DNA from: Sphingopyxis chilensis
GTDB lineage: Bacteria > Pseudomonadota > Alphaproteobacteria > Sphingomonadales > Sphingomonadaceae
Length of the DNA stretch: 64,000 bases
Assembly (NCBI RefSeq): GCF_035930445.1
Contig: NZ_CP142394.1
Span: 62,001 to 126,000, forward strand
Reading direction: 5' to 3'
The first letter of the stretch is position 1. Every line of letters begins with the position of its first letter. The notes under the pieces are model-generated. The model saw only the letters and a list, made by a program, of their open reading frames with translations, did no database searches and was not told the DNA's origin. The position numbers were made by a program, and so were the translations under genes. Positions 27,133 through 36,160 of this stretch are shown here, piece after piece.

Positions 27133-30100
27133 TTATTCCGCCGCGAGCAGTTCCTCGGCGCCGCCGAGGTCGACCGAGACGAGGCGGCTGACGCCGCGTT
27201 CGACCATCGTCACGCCGAACAGGCGATGCATGCGCGCCATCGTGACGGCATTGTGGGTGACGATCAGGTAGCGGGTGTTGGTTTCGCGCGCCATGCGGTC
27301 GAGCAGGTCGCAGAAGCGTTCGATATTCGCGTCGTCGAGCGGCGCATCGACTTCGTCGAGGACGCAGATCGGCGCGGGGTTGGTGAGGAACAGGCCGAAG
27401 ATCAGAGCCACCGCGGTCAGCGCCTGCTCGCCGCCCGAAAGGAGCGTCAGCGTGCCGAGGCGCTTGCCCGGCGGCTGCGCCATGATTTCGAGGCCGGCTT
27501 CGAGCGGGTCGTCCGAGTCGACGAGTTCGAGATGCGCCTGCCCGCCGTTGAACAGCGTCGTGAAGAGGCGCTGAAAATGCGCGTTCACCGCCTCGAACGC
27601 CGCGAGCAGCCGCGCGCGGCCTTCGCGATTGAGACTGCCGATCGAACCGCGCAGGCGGTTCACCGCTTGCGTCAGCTCCTCGATTTCGGCGGCACTCTTC
27701 TCGCGTTCGGTGTCGAGTTCGACGAGTTCGTCGGCGGCGACGAGATTGACGGGGCCCAGCCGCTCGCGGTCGGCGATCAGCCGGTCGTGCTGCGCCGATT
27801 CGGCGTTGGCGTCGCCGACGCTCGCGCTGTCGAACCCGGCCTTTTGCGGGAGCAGCGGCGGCGGGCATTCGAAACGCTCGCCCGAGAGGCGGCCCATCTC
27901 GATCCGGCGGAGTTCGGCATTTTCGGAGCGGGCGACAGCGCCGGCGCGGGTTTCGCGCGCGGCGGCGACGCGCTCGCGGATCGCATTCAACGCGGTTTCG
28001 GCCTCGCGCAGCGAGGATTCGGCGGCGCGCTCCTGCGCTTCGGCGGCGGCAACCCTGTCGCGCAGCGCGGCTTGCCGGGTTTCGGCCTCGGCGCGCTGTT
28101 CGGCGAGCCTCGCGGGAACGTCGGCGAGCTTGTCGGCTTCGGCCGCGAGCGCCTCGGCGCGCTTGTCCATCTCGGTCACGCGGCGCGCGGCCTCGCCGGC
28201 GCGTGCCTTCCAGCTCTTGATCTCGGCGCTGACGACCGCCTGCCGCTCGCTGAGGCTCGCGAGCGTGCGTTCGTGCGCCGCCAGCGCGCCCTGCGCCGTG
28301 CTGGCGTCCGCACGCGCGCGCTCGGTCACCTGCTCCTCGGCGTCGAGCGCGGCGCGGGCCAGCCGCTCGTCGGGGAGCGCGGCGAGCGCGGCCTCCTGCG
28401 CGGCGAGCGTTTCGGCGGCTTCCCTTGCGGCCTCGGCGATCTCGGCGAGGCGGCGGTCGAAGAGCGCTGCGGCATCGCGGTGCCGATCGAGCGCGGCCTG
28501 CGCCTGGTCGGCGGCGCGCAACGCGGTGCGGCGCGTTTCGTCGGCCTGCGCGAGCGCCTTGCGCGCGGCGCCAGCGGCCTCGGCCAGTTCGGCGGTCTTC
28601 GCGGCGGCGGCGTCGCGGCGGTCGCGAAGTTCCTGCACGCCGAGTTCGACCTGCGGCCGCTGCGCCGCGAGCGCGTCGAGACGGTTCTGGCGCTGCAGCC
28701 GCTCGGTCGCGGTCGCGCCGTCGCCGCGCGTCACGAAGCCGTCCCAGCGGCGCATCACGCCATCGGTGGTGACGAGGCGCTGGCCCACCGCGAGCGGCTG
28801 ACCGCCATCGCTTGTCGCCACCGCGACCTGCGCGAGGCGGCGCGCCAGCGCGGCGGGGGCCTGGACGAATTTGGCAAGCGATTCGGTGCCCGCGGGAAGC
28901 GCGGGATCGCCCTTCGCCGCATCGGCGCCGCCCCAGCTGCGCGCCGCGTCACGGTCGGTCCCGGCATCGAGATCGTCGCCGAGCGCCGCGGCGAGCGCGG
29001 CTTCATAGCCGGGCGCGACGCGGAGCTGGTCGAGGATGCGGCCCTCGTCGCTGCGCGCGGCGGCGAGCGCGCGTTCGAGCGTCGACGCCTCGCCTTCCAA
29101 GGCGGCGAGCGCGGCGCGCGCCTCTGCCAGCGCCGCTTCGATACCCGCGAGGTCGGCGGCGGTCGCTTCGCGATCGGCCTCGGCGGCGTGCAGCGCATTT
29201 TCCGCGGTCGCGATCGCGGCTTCGGCGGCTTCGGCGGCCTCCGCGCTGTCGGCGAGCGTCGCGGCGAGTGCGGCGCTGTCGCCAAGCGAGGCGACCTCGG
29301 CATCGACGCGCGCCTTGTCCCCGGCGACGCGGCGCACCGCAGCTTCGGCGCTTTCCACCGCCGAAACGGCGATACGCCGGTCGGCGGCCTCGCTCGCGGC
29401 CCTGGCGCGCGCTTGCGCAAGCGCGACCTCGGCATCGCGGAGGCGCGCCTGCGCGGCAAGGCTGGCTTCGGCGAGCGCGGCCTTGCCTGCGCCGTGCCCG
29501 GCGATGTCCTGCGCCAGCGATTTGGTTTCGGTGTCGAGCGCGGTCAGCGCGGCATGCGCCTCGCGCGCGAGTTCGCCTTCGTGCGCGCGGTCGTCGGCGA
29601 TGCGCCGCTGCTGCGTCGCCAGATCTTCGAGCCGCTGGAGCGCGGCGCGTTCCTCGCCCTGCAGCCGCACCTGCGTCGCGGTGGCTTCGGCGAGCGCGTC
29701 GCGCTGCGCCTGTGCATCGCTGCGCGCCGCCGCGACGCGGGTGGCGACCTCGGTTTGCGCCTTCGATATGGTTTCGAGCTCGTCCTGCGCGGTTTTCACC
29801 GCGGCTTCAGCGGCGTCGGCGTCGCGGCGCGCCTGATCGGCGGCGGCAGCGGCATCACGCCAGCGCGCGTAGATCAGCCGCCCTTCGGCGATGCGGATAT
29901 CGTCGCTGAGCTTCTTGTATTTCTCCGCCGCGCGCGCCTGCCTGCGCAGCGCGTTGGCGCGCACCTCCATGTCGGCGACGATTTCGGAAAGGCGGGTGAG
30001 ATTGGTTTCGGTCGCGCGCAGTTTCTGCTCGGCGTCCTTGCGGCGGACGTGCAGCCCGGCGATGCCGGCCGCTTCCTCGAGCATCGCGCGGCGGTCGGTC

Positions 30101-30576
30101 GGCTTGGCGGCGATGACGTTGGCGATCTTGCCCTGGCTGACGAGCGCGGGGCTGTGCGCGCCGGTCGCGGCATCGGCAAAGATCAGCGCGACATCCTTGG
30201 CGCGCACGTCGCGGCCGTTGGCGCGATAGGCGCTGCCCGCGCCGCGTTCGATACGGCGGATGACCTCGAGATCGTCGCCGTCGCCGCCATCGGACAGCCC
30301 GGCGACGAGCGCGCCTTCGGTGTCGCAATGGAGCGCGACCTCGGCAAAATCGCGCGCGGGGCGCGACGAGGTGCCGGCGAAGATGACATCCTCCATCCCG
30401 CCGCCGCGCATCGATTTGGGCGAGGATTCGCCCATCACCCAGCGGATCGCTTCGAGCAGGTTCGACTTGCCGCAGCCATTGGGGCCGACGACGCCGGTCA
30501 GCCCGGGTTCGATGCGCAGTTCGGTGGGTTCGACGAAACTTTTGAAACCGGTGAGGCGCAGCCGCTTTATCTGCAC
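27133..30576 (-). CDS. smc: Chromosome segregation protein SMC
   Basis: Condensin ATPase of 1,147 residues. Walker A GPNGCGKSN is at 31-39 after FKSFVEPTELRIEPGLTG. Two long Ala/Glu/Arg coiled coils flank a hinge about 500-650. The C-terminal head has the signature LLSGGEQALTAVALIFGL, Walker B PICVLDEVDAPLDD and the switch YLIVTHNAVTMARM. The start (MQIKRLRLTGFKSF) is the family standard. Strand-wise it follows the two DsbA-like genes, from which a long palindrome separates it. Confidence 0.97.
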   Translation of the reverse strand: MQIKRLRLTGFKSFVEPTELRIEPGLTGVVGPNGCGKSNLLEAIRWVMGESSPKSMRGGGMEDVIFAGTSSRPARDFAEVALHCDTEGALVAGLSDGGDGDDLEVIRRIERGAGSAYRANGRDVRAKDVALIFADAATGAHSPALVSQGKIANVIAAKPTDRRAMLEEAAGIAGLHVRRKDAEQKLRATETNLTRLSEIVADMEVRANALRRQARAAEKYKKLSDDIRIAEGRLIYARWRDAAAAADQARRDADAAEAAVKTAQDELETISKAQTEVATRVAAARSDAQAQRDALAEATATQVRLQGEERAALQRLEDLATQQRRIADDRAHEGELAREAHAALTALDTETKSLAQDIAGHGAGKAALAEASLAAQARLRDAEVALAQARARAASEAADRRIAVSAVESAEAAVRRVAGDKARVDAEVASLGDSAALAATLADSAEAAEAAEAAIATAENALHAAEADREATAADLAGIEAALAEARAALAALEGEASTLERALAAARSDEGRILDQLRVAPGYEAALAAALGDDLDAGTDRDAARSWGGADAAKGDPALPAGTESLAKFVQAPAALARRLAQVAVATSDGGQPLAVGQRLVTTDGVMRRWDGFVTRGDGATATERLQRQNRLDALAAQRPQVELGVQELRDRRDAAAAKTAELAEAAGAARKALAQADETRRTALRAADQAQAALDRHRDAAALFDRRLAEIAEAAREAAETLAAQEAALAALPDERLARAALDAEEQVTERARADASTAQGALAAHERTLASLSERQAVVSAEIKSWKARAGEAARRVTEMDKRAEALAAEADKLADVPARLAEQRAEAETRQAALRDRVAAAEAQERAAESSLREAETALNAIRERVAAARETRAGAVARSENAELRRIEMGRLSGERFECPPPLLPQKAGFDSASVGDANAESAQHDRLIADRERLGPVNLVAADELVELDTEREKSAAEIEELTQAVNRLRGSIGSLNREGRARLLAAFEAVNAHFQRLFTTLFNGGQAHLELVDSDDPLEAGLEIMAQPPGKRLGTLTLLSGGEQALTAVALIFGLFLTNPAPICVLDEVDAPLDDANIERFCDLLDRMARETNTRYLIVTHNAVTMARMHRLFGVTMVERGVSRLVSVDLGGAEELLAAE

Positions 30577-30645
30577 GGGAGAAACCCGCGCAGTCTATCG
30601 AATCGGAGCTGGTGCAACCTTGGTGTCACATATCCCCCATGCAGC

Positions 30646-30732
30646 CGTCATGCCGTGCGGCACGGGGAGTCGCAAGGGGGTAGGAACACCGTCGCCTCCG
30701 CCTTTGCGGAGGCGACGGTGTTCCGTATGACG
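30646..30732. repeat. Extragenic palindrome, CGTCAT...ATGACG family
   Basis: An 87-bp element bounded by CGTCAT and ATGACG. Its core is a perfect 19-bp stem (30683-30701 with 30706-30724, starting GGAACACCGTCGCC) and a 4-nt loop. It lies just after the stop of the DsbA-like lipoprotein gene and before smc, so it may end that transcript. It shares its ends with the elements at 10513 and 18294. Confidence 0.75.
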
Positions 30733-30737
30733 ACGCC

Positions 30738-31478
30738 TTAGCGCGCGCCCATCGTGCGCAGGCGGTCGCGCAGCGGGCCCCAGGCGGCGATGCCTTCGGC
30801 GACCTGGCCGTTGATGACGAAGGTCGGCGTGCCGGTGATCTGATATTTCTCGACGCCCGCGTTGGTGCCCTTTTCGATCGCCTCGACATTTTCGACCTTG
30901 GCGAGGCACTGCTGGATCGTGGCGGCGGGGACGCCGCGCTGCTGGTAGAATTGGTCGATGCCCCAGCCCTTGGCGAGCGCGGTGAAGCGCTGCTCCGGCG
31001 GCAGCTTCATCGCTTCCTCGATCCCCGGCTGCGGCTTTGACGCGCCGGCGATGAAGGCCTCATGCTCGATGAAGGTCGCGTCGGCGAGCGGGAAGAAGCG
31101 GTCGGGGCCGGTGCATTTGACGATCGCGCCGGCGATCGCATCGACCGGGTGGAGCATGAACGGCGTCAGCTTGTACGATACGCGGCCGGTGTCGACGAAA
31201 TCGCGCTTCAGCTCCTCGTGCGAATCCTGCGTGAATTTCGCGCAGTGGCCGCAGGTGAAAGCGCCGAATTCCTCGATCTTGATCGGGGCATCGGGGTTCC
31301 CCATGACCATGCCGTCGCCGTCGACGCTGACGACCTGCGACCAGCTCTTGCCGGCGGGCGGCGCGACCTTCGCGACAACCTCCTGCTCCTTGGCGGGGTC
31401 ATCGGCGCCGCCGCCGCAGCCGGCGAGCGCGAGCGCGCCGAGCGAGGACAGGAGGGCGATACGAAGCGATGCGTTCAT
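30738..31478 (-). CDS. DsbA-family thiol oxidoreductase, lipoprotein
   Basis: Periplasmic disulfide-chemistry protein of 246 residues. The signal peptide ends at lipobox LALAGC (Cys21), so it is membrane-anchored. The thioredoxin fold carries active site CGHC at 76-79 and the cis-Pro loop GTPTFVINGQ near the C-terminus, with the usual helical insertion between. GGAGAAAG precedes ATG 31478; the upstream-open frame is arginine-rich and rejected. It is paired with a second DsbA-like gene just upstream on the same strand. Confidence 0.9.
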   Translation of the reverse strand: MNASLRIALLSSLGALALAGCGGGADDPAKEQEVVAKVAPPAGKSWSQVVSVDGDGMVMGNPDAPIKIEEFGAFTCGHCAKFTQDSHEELKRDFVDTGRVSYKLTPFMLHPVDAIAGAIVKCTGPDRFFPLADATFIEHEAFIAGASKPQPGIEEAMKLPPEQRFTALAKGWGIDQFYQQRGVPAATIQQCLAKVENVEAIEKGTNAGVEKYQITGTPTFVINGQVAEGIAAWGPLRDRLRTMGAR

Positions 31479-31515
31479 CTTTTTCTTTCTCCACGAAAAC
31501 GGGGTTGCGCAGCTT

Positions 31516-32232
31516 TTAAGAGGCCTTGAGCGCGAGGTCGAGTTTCGATTTGAGCGCCGGCCAGGCGGTGACGTCGGCGTTGCGGCCATTGACGAAGAAG
31601 CTCGGCGTGCCCTCGACCCGGTCGGCGTTGAGCCCGATGTTGGTCATGCCCGTGAGTTCGGCCTGCGCGACCTCGCTGTCCAGCGCGGCGTCGAGCTGCG
31701 CCTGCGTATAGCCGCGCGCGCGCATCAGCGCGGCGAGGCCGGTGCCCGCGGCGATCTTGCGCGCGCGCTCGGCCGTGGGGCCTTCGAGCCAGCTCTTTTT
31801 CTGCGCCTCGGTGGCTTTCTGGACCTTGGCGATGGTCGCGGGGAAAGCGGCGAAGATCGCCTGATGATTGCCGGCGAAAGCTTTCGCACCGCCGACGCGC
31901 GCAAGCAGCGCCGCGGTCATGTCGACGGGGTCGCGGACGAGGTTGCGATATTCGAACAGCACCAGCCCGCGGTCGATATATTGGGTCTTGAGCGGAAGCG
32001 TGCCCGCCTTCGCGAAATCGGCGCAGATGTGGCAGGTATAGCTGAAATATTCGACGAGGCGGACCTTGGCGGCGGGATTGCCGGCGAGAAAGGCGCCGAT
32101 CGGGGTGGTCGACACGGTCTGCGACCATGCGGCAGCTTTGGCGGGCGCCGCCGCGATCAGGCCGAGCGCAGCGCCCGAGAGCGCCAGCACCGCCGTCCGG
32201 CGGTCGAGAAGCGGGTCGTCAAAAGCGGACAT
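31516..32232 (-). CDS. DsbA-family thiol oxidoreductase, Tat-type signal
   Basis: 238 residues. The N-terminus LDRRTAVLALSGAALG looks like a twin-arginine export signal ending AKA. Active site is CHIC at 67-70 in EYFSYTCHIC, and the cis-Pro loop is EGTPSFFVNGR. It differs from its neighbour in active-site dipeptide and in lacking a lipobox, so the two probably have different redox partners. It starts 10 bp from the stop of the DciA-like gene. Confidence 0.9.
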   Translation of the reverse strand: MSAFDDPLLDRRTAVLALSGAALGLIAAAPAKAAAWSQTVSTTPIGAFLAGNPAAKVRLVEYFSYTCHICADFAKAGTLPLKTQYIDRGLVLFEYRNLVRDPVDMTAALLARVGGAKAFAGNHQAIFAAFPATIAKVQKATEAQKKSWLEGPTAERARKIAAGTGLAALMRARGYTQAQLDAALDSEVAQAELTGMTNIGLNADRVEGTPSFFVNGRNADVTAWPALKSKLDLALKAS

Positions 32233-32241
32233 CCGTCGTTC

Positions 32242-32826
32242 CTAACTGATCCGGGGAAGCTTGGGCGGTGTCGCCAGCCCTGCCGCCATGCGTTCGAGCA
32301 CGGTGCGCAGTTCCGGGTCGCCAATGTCGCGCAGGCTGTCCCCCAGTTCGGCGGGTACGGGTTTCAGCATTGCCGGCGGCTGAACGGGCGCAGCGGGGGT
32401 GACCTGCCCGTGCGTCATGCGAACACTGGCGATCGCGGCATAGCCGAAGAAGCGGTTGACCGCGGCGACGATGTCGGGCGCGACATGCTGGAGCATCGGT
32501 GCGTGCGCGCCGCTGATCGTGAGGTGCAGCGTGCCGCCCGCTTTCTGCCCTGCCGGAAAGCGGATCATCGCGGGCTGGGTGACGTCGGCGAGCCGATCCC
32601 CGACGATCTCGCGCCAGCGGCTGACCACCGACGACTGGACGAAACCGAATTTGCGAAAGGCGGTGCGGCCGATTTCGGGGACGAGGTCGGAGATCGCACG
32701 CGCCTCGCCGCCGCGCGGGCGCTCATAGGGGCGCGCCGCCGCCTTGGTGGTTTTCGCGCCGCCTTTCGTTCCCGCTTTCGCCCGCACCTTTTTGGCGGGC
32801 GTGCCGTCTTCGGTGCCTTTCGTCAT
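32242..32826 (-). CDS. DciA-like protein (DUF721)
   Basis: About 194 residues. The core GFVQSSVVSRWREIVGDRLADVTQP and the following beta-alpha unit with LHLTISGAHAPMLQHVAPDIVAAVN match the DciA/DUF721 family, whose best studied members load the DnaB helicase. The N-terminus is a basic Lys/Thr/Ala-rich tail and the C-terminus is Pro-rich. ATG 32826 or 32838 are both possible. It is divergent from mutY, with only 26 bp between starts. Confidence 0.82.
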   Translation of the reverse strand: MTKGTEDGTPAKKVRAKAGTKGGAKTTKAAARPYERPRGGEARAISDLVPEIGRTAFRKFGFVQSSVVSRWREIVGDRLADVTQPAMIRFPAGQKAGGTLHLTISGAHAPMLQHVAPDIVAAVNRFFGYAAIASVRMTHGQVTPAAPVQPPAMLKPVPAELGDSLRDIGDPELRTVLERMAAGLATPPKLPRIS

Positions 32827-32852
32827 GCAGGGCGCCATGCCATAGGCGGGGG

Positions 32853-33893
32853 GTGAGCGTCCAGACTTCCGCTATCGTCGATGATTTCGCGCGCCGCCTG
32901 CTCGGATGGTATGACCGCTCCGCGCGGGTGCTGCCGTGGCGGATCGCGCCGAACAGCGGCGGGGTCCCCGACCCCTATCGCATCTGGCTGGCCGAAGTCA
33001 TGCTTCAGCAGACGACCGTCGCCGCGGTAACGGGCTATTTCGCGCGCTTCACGGCGCGCTGGCCGACCGTCGCCGACCTCGCCGCGGCGGACGATGCCGA
33101 CGTCATGGCAGCGTGGGCGGGGCTCGGCTATTATGCGCGCGCCCGCAACCTGCTCGCCTGCGCGCGCGCCGTGGTCGCGGATCATGGGGGGCGTTTTCCC
33201 GACAGCGAGGCAGGGCTGCGCGCGCTGCCGGGGGTCGGCGATTATACCGCCGCGGCGGTCGCGGCGATCGCCTTCGGACGCGCGGCGGTGGTCGTCGATG
33301 CGAATATCGAGCGTGTGATTGCGCGCTACCGCCTGATCGAGACGCCGCTGCCGACGGCCAAGCGCGAGATTCGCGCGGCGCTGGCGCCGCTGGTTCCCGC
33401 GGACCGGCCGGGCGATTTCGCGCAGGCGCTGATGGACCTTGGCGCAGGCGTCTGCACACCGCGTAGTCCGGCCTGCGCGATCTGCCCGGTGACGGCCGAC
33501 TGCCGCGCGCGCGGTCGCCCCGACATCGAGCGCCTGCCCGTCAAGCCGCCGAAAAAGGCGAAGCCGCATCGGCACGGGGTCGCCTGGTGGATCGAGCGCG
33601 ACGGCGCGATCTGGCTCACGCGGCGGCCCGACAAGGGGATGCTCGGCGGGATGCGTGCGCTGCCCGGCGGCGAGTGGACCGACGCGCGCGCCGCCGAGTC
33701 GGGAATCGTCAGCGTCGATCATGGCTTCACCCATTTCGACCTGACGCTGGCATTGGTGCGCCGCGAAGCACCACCGCAAGCCGGCGATGCCGCAGCGGAA
33801 GGCATGTGGTGGCCGATCGCGGACCTTGACGCCGCGGGGCTGCCGACGCTCTATCGCAAGCTGACCGACAAGATGCTGGAGAGAGATATATGA
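32853..33893 (+). CDS. mutY: A/G-specific adenine glycosylase
   Basis: Removes adenine mispaired with 8-oxoguanine. The 346-residue protein has catalytic Glu48 in WLAEVMLQQTT, the helix-hairpin-helix LPGVGDYTAAAVAAIAFG, catalytic Asp149 in VVDANIERV, and the 4Fe-4S ligands Cys201, 208, 211 and 217 (C-x6-C-x2-C-x5-C). A C-terminal Nudix-like recognition domain follows. It starts with GTG at 32853. Its stop overlaps the ATG of the next gene. Confidence 0.96.
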   Translation: MSVQTSAIVDDFARRLLGWYDRSARVLPWRIAPNSGGVPDPYRIWLAEVMLQQTTVAAVTGYFARFTARWPTVADLAAADDADVMAAWAGLGYYARARNLLACARAVVADHGGRFPDSEAGLRALPGVGDYTAAAVAAIAFGRAAVVVDANIERVIARYRLIETPLPTAKREIRAALAPLVPADRPGDFAQALMDLGAGVCTPRSPACAICPVTADCRARGRPDIERLPVKPPKKAKPHRHGVAWWIERDGAIWLTRRPDKGMLGGMRALPGGEWTDARAAESGIVSVDHGFTHFDLTLALVRREAPPQAGDAAAEGMWWPIADLDAAGLPTLYRKLTDKMLERDI

Positions 33894-35188
33894 CCATGAT
33901 GGTATCGCGCCGCGCGTTGATGGGCGGGATCGCGCTGGCGGGTGCGGGCGCGCTGCTGCCGCGCGCCGCGCTCGCGTGGCGCGCCGAAGGCGCGGCGCTC
34001 TATCCCGCGACCAGCGCTTTCGTCAAAGGCTTCGTCGATCGCCGCGAACTTGCGGGCACGCTCGCCGCGATCGGCAAGGGACAGGCGGCGCCCGTCTTCA
34101 TCGGCGCGGGGGTGCAGTCGAACGATTCATCGACGCCGGTCGGTCCCGACACATTATGGCGCCTCTATTCGATGACCAAGCCGGTCACCGGCATCGCGGC
34201 GATGCTGCTGATCGAGGATGGCAAGATGACGCTCGATCAGCCGATCGCCGATTTCCTGCCTGCTTTCGCCAATATGAAGGTGCAGAACACGCCCGACGGG
34301 TCGATCACCGACGTCCGCCCGGCGAGGGGCCCGATCACGGTGCGCCAGCTGCTGACCCACACCGCGGGACTTGGCTACAACATCATCCAGAAGGGGCCGA
34401 TCAAAAAAGCCTATGACGATGCGGGCATCGTCGGCGGGCAGGCCAGCCGCCTGCCGATCCCCGGCTTCGCGCCGGTCGATCCCGCGCCGAGCCTTGCCGC
34501 CATGGCCGACCGGCTGGCGGCGCTGCCGCTCGTCTATGAGCCCGGAACCAAATGGAGCTATTCGATCAGCCTCGACCTGATGGGGCGGCTGATCGAGGTC
34601 GTGTCGGGGCAGGCTTTCGACGCGTTCCTGAAGGCGCGGCTGTTCGACCCGCTCGGCATGGCGAGCACCGGATTCATGGTAGAGCCCGGGGACGTCGGGC
34701 GCTTCACGAGCAATTATGCGCCGTTCGGCGGCGCGCTCATTCCCTTCGACCCAGCGGCGAGTTCGATCTATCTCGACCCGCCGCCCTATCCGTTCGGCGG
34801 CGGCGGGCTGGTGTCGAGCGCGCGCGATTACGACCGCTTCCTCGCGATGCTGCTGGGTGAAGGCCAAATCGGGGGCGCCACAGACGGCGTGCGCGTGATG
34901 AAGCCCGAAACCGCGCGGCTCGCGATGTCGAACCTGATCGCCGACAGCGTCGACCGCAAGGGCAGTTTCATCGACGGGCAGGGTTTCGGGGCGGGCGGGC
35001 GCGTGTCGCTCCCGACCTCTCCCGGCGGTGAAGGGATTTTCGGCTGGGCGGGCGCCGCGGGGACGATCGGCTTCGTCCATCGCAAGCTCGGTTATCGCGC
35101 TGCGGGCTATACGCAGATCATGCCGCCCGAATCGGTGCCTTTCCAGGGCAGGTTCGGCGAGACCTTCTTCAAGGATGTGGCGAGCTGA
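33890..35188 (+). CDS. Serine hydrolase of the class C beta-lactamase fold, Tat-exported
   Basis: 432 residues. The signal SRRALMGGIALAGAGALLPRAALA is of the twin-arginine type. The catalytic S-x-x-K is LYSMTKPVTG; the downstream tyrosine is in KWSYSISLDLMGRLIE, as in EstB-like esterases, and a C-terminal GWAGAAGT region takes the KTG position. This pattern fits the esterase/peptidase branch better than true AmpC beta-lactamase. ATG 33890 overlaps the mutY stop (ATGA), and its own stop shares one base with nudC. Confidence 0.88.
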   Translation: MTMMVSRRALMGGIALAGAGALLPRAALAWRAEGAALYPATSAFVKGFVDRRELAGTLAAIGKGQAAPVFIGAGVQSNDSSTPVGPDTLWRLYSMTKPVTGIAAMLLIEDGKMTLDQPIADFLPAFANMKVQNTPDGSITDVRPARGPITVRQLLTHTAGLGYNIIQKGPIKKAYDDAGIVGGQASRLPIPGFAPVDPAPSLAAMADRLAALPLVYEPGTKWSYSISLDLMGRLIEVVSGQAFDAFLKARLFDPLGMASTGFMVEPGDVGRFTSNYAPFGGALIPFDPAASSIYLDPPPYPFGGGGLVSSARDYDRFLAMLLGEGQIGGATDGVRVMKPETARLAMSNLIADSVDRKGSFIDGQGFGAGGRVSLPTSPGGEGIFGWAGAAGTIGFVHRKLGYRAAGYTQIMPPESVPFQGRFGETFFKDVAS

Positions 35189-36060
35189 TGCCCTTGCCGC
35201 TCGGTTTTACCGGCGCGCGTCTCGATCGCGCCGACCAGATGCGCACCAATGCGGAGGCCTTTGCCGCCGCGACGGCCGACCCGCGCGCGACCTGCCTGAC
35301 GCTCGACGGGATTGATTTCGTGCCGGGGACAGGCGGCGGGTTGCTGTGGGAGCCGCTCGATCCCGCCGACGATCGCGCGCTGATGCTGCTCGGCATCGAC
35401 GATGCGGGTGCGCCGCGTTTCGTGCGCGAGGCCGCGGCGGGCACGCGGGTAGACGCGCGCTCGCGCACCGTGATGCGGCTGCTGCCTTTGCTGTCGGCCG
35501 AGGAGGCGGCGCTGTATGGCGGCGCCCGCAGCCTCGTCGACTGGCATGCGCGCCATCGTTTCTGCGCGGTGTGCGGATCGCCGACCGACCTGTTTCGCGG
35601 CGGCTGGGGGCGGCGCTGCGGCAGCTGCAACGCCGAACATTTCCCGCGCGTCGACCCGGTCGTGATCATGCTCGCCGAGTTCGAGGGCCGCGTTCTCGTC
35701 GGGCGGCAGGGTGGTTTTCCGCCGGGCTTCTTCTCGGCGCTCGCGGGCTTCGTCGAGCCCGGCGAATCGCTGGAGGAAGCGGTGGCGCGCGAATTGTTCG
35801 AGGAAGCGGGCATCCATGTCACCGACGTTTCTTATGTGGCGAGCCAGCCCTGGCCCTTCCCCTCATCGCTGATGATCGGCTGCCGGGCGGTAGCGAAGGA
35901 TCCCGCGCTGACGCTCGACACGACCGAGATCGAGGCGGCGATGTGGGTCGACCGCGCCGAGGTGCGCGCGGCGCTGGCGGGCGAGATGGGCGCAAGCTTC
36001 CTCGCGCCGCCGTCGCTGGCGATCGCGCGCTATCTGCTGGAGGATTGGGCGGAGTTGTAG
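35188..36060 (+). CDS. nudC: NADH pyrophosphatase / NAD-cap hydrolase NudC
   Basis: Hydrolyses NAD(H) and removes NAD caps from RNA in characterised homologues. 290 residues. Zinc ligands are Cys126, Cys129, Cys144 and Cys147. The Nudix box runs about 187-209 (GFVEPGESLEEAVARELFEEAGI), followed by the NudC-specific SQPWPFPSSLM. The start ATG overlaps the preceding stop by one base, so mutY, the hydrolase and nudC form one operon. Confidence 0.95.
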   Translation: MPLPLGFTGARLDRADQMRTNAEAFAAATADPRATCLTLDGIDFVPGTGGGLLWEPLDPADDRALMLLGIDDAGAPRFVREAAAGTRVDARSRTVMRLLPLLSAEEAALYGGARSLVDWHARHRFCAVCGSPTDLFRGGWGRRCGSCNAEHFPRVDPVVIMLAEFEGRVLVGRQGGFPPGFFSALAGFVEPGESLEEAVARELFEEAGIHVTDVSYVASQPWPFPSSLMIGCRAVAKDPALTLDTTEIEAAMWVDRAEVRAALAGEMGASFLAPPSLAIARYLLEDWAEL

Positions 36061-36160
36061 GTAAGCGGTCTGGTGTCCGTTTTGGGGTGGGTTGCAGACA
36101 GGCTGCTTCTGACTCATGGAGCCAGATATCTGCCCTTCCCAGAACGATATCAAATTTCGA

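Noticed and set aside
27226..30741. Very long open frame antisense to smc (over 1,100 codons)
   Set aside because: GC-rich genes on the other strand leave long stop-free antisense frames. Its translation is repetitive and Arg/Gly/Ala-rich, without domains, while smc is intact.
33890..35188. Calling the serine hydrolase an antibiotic beta-lactamase
   Set aside because: The S-x-x-K and Tyr are present, but the Y-x-N motif is not, and the surroundings (mutY, nudC) give no resistance context. EstB-type hydrolase is safer.
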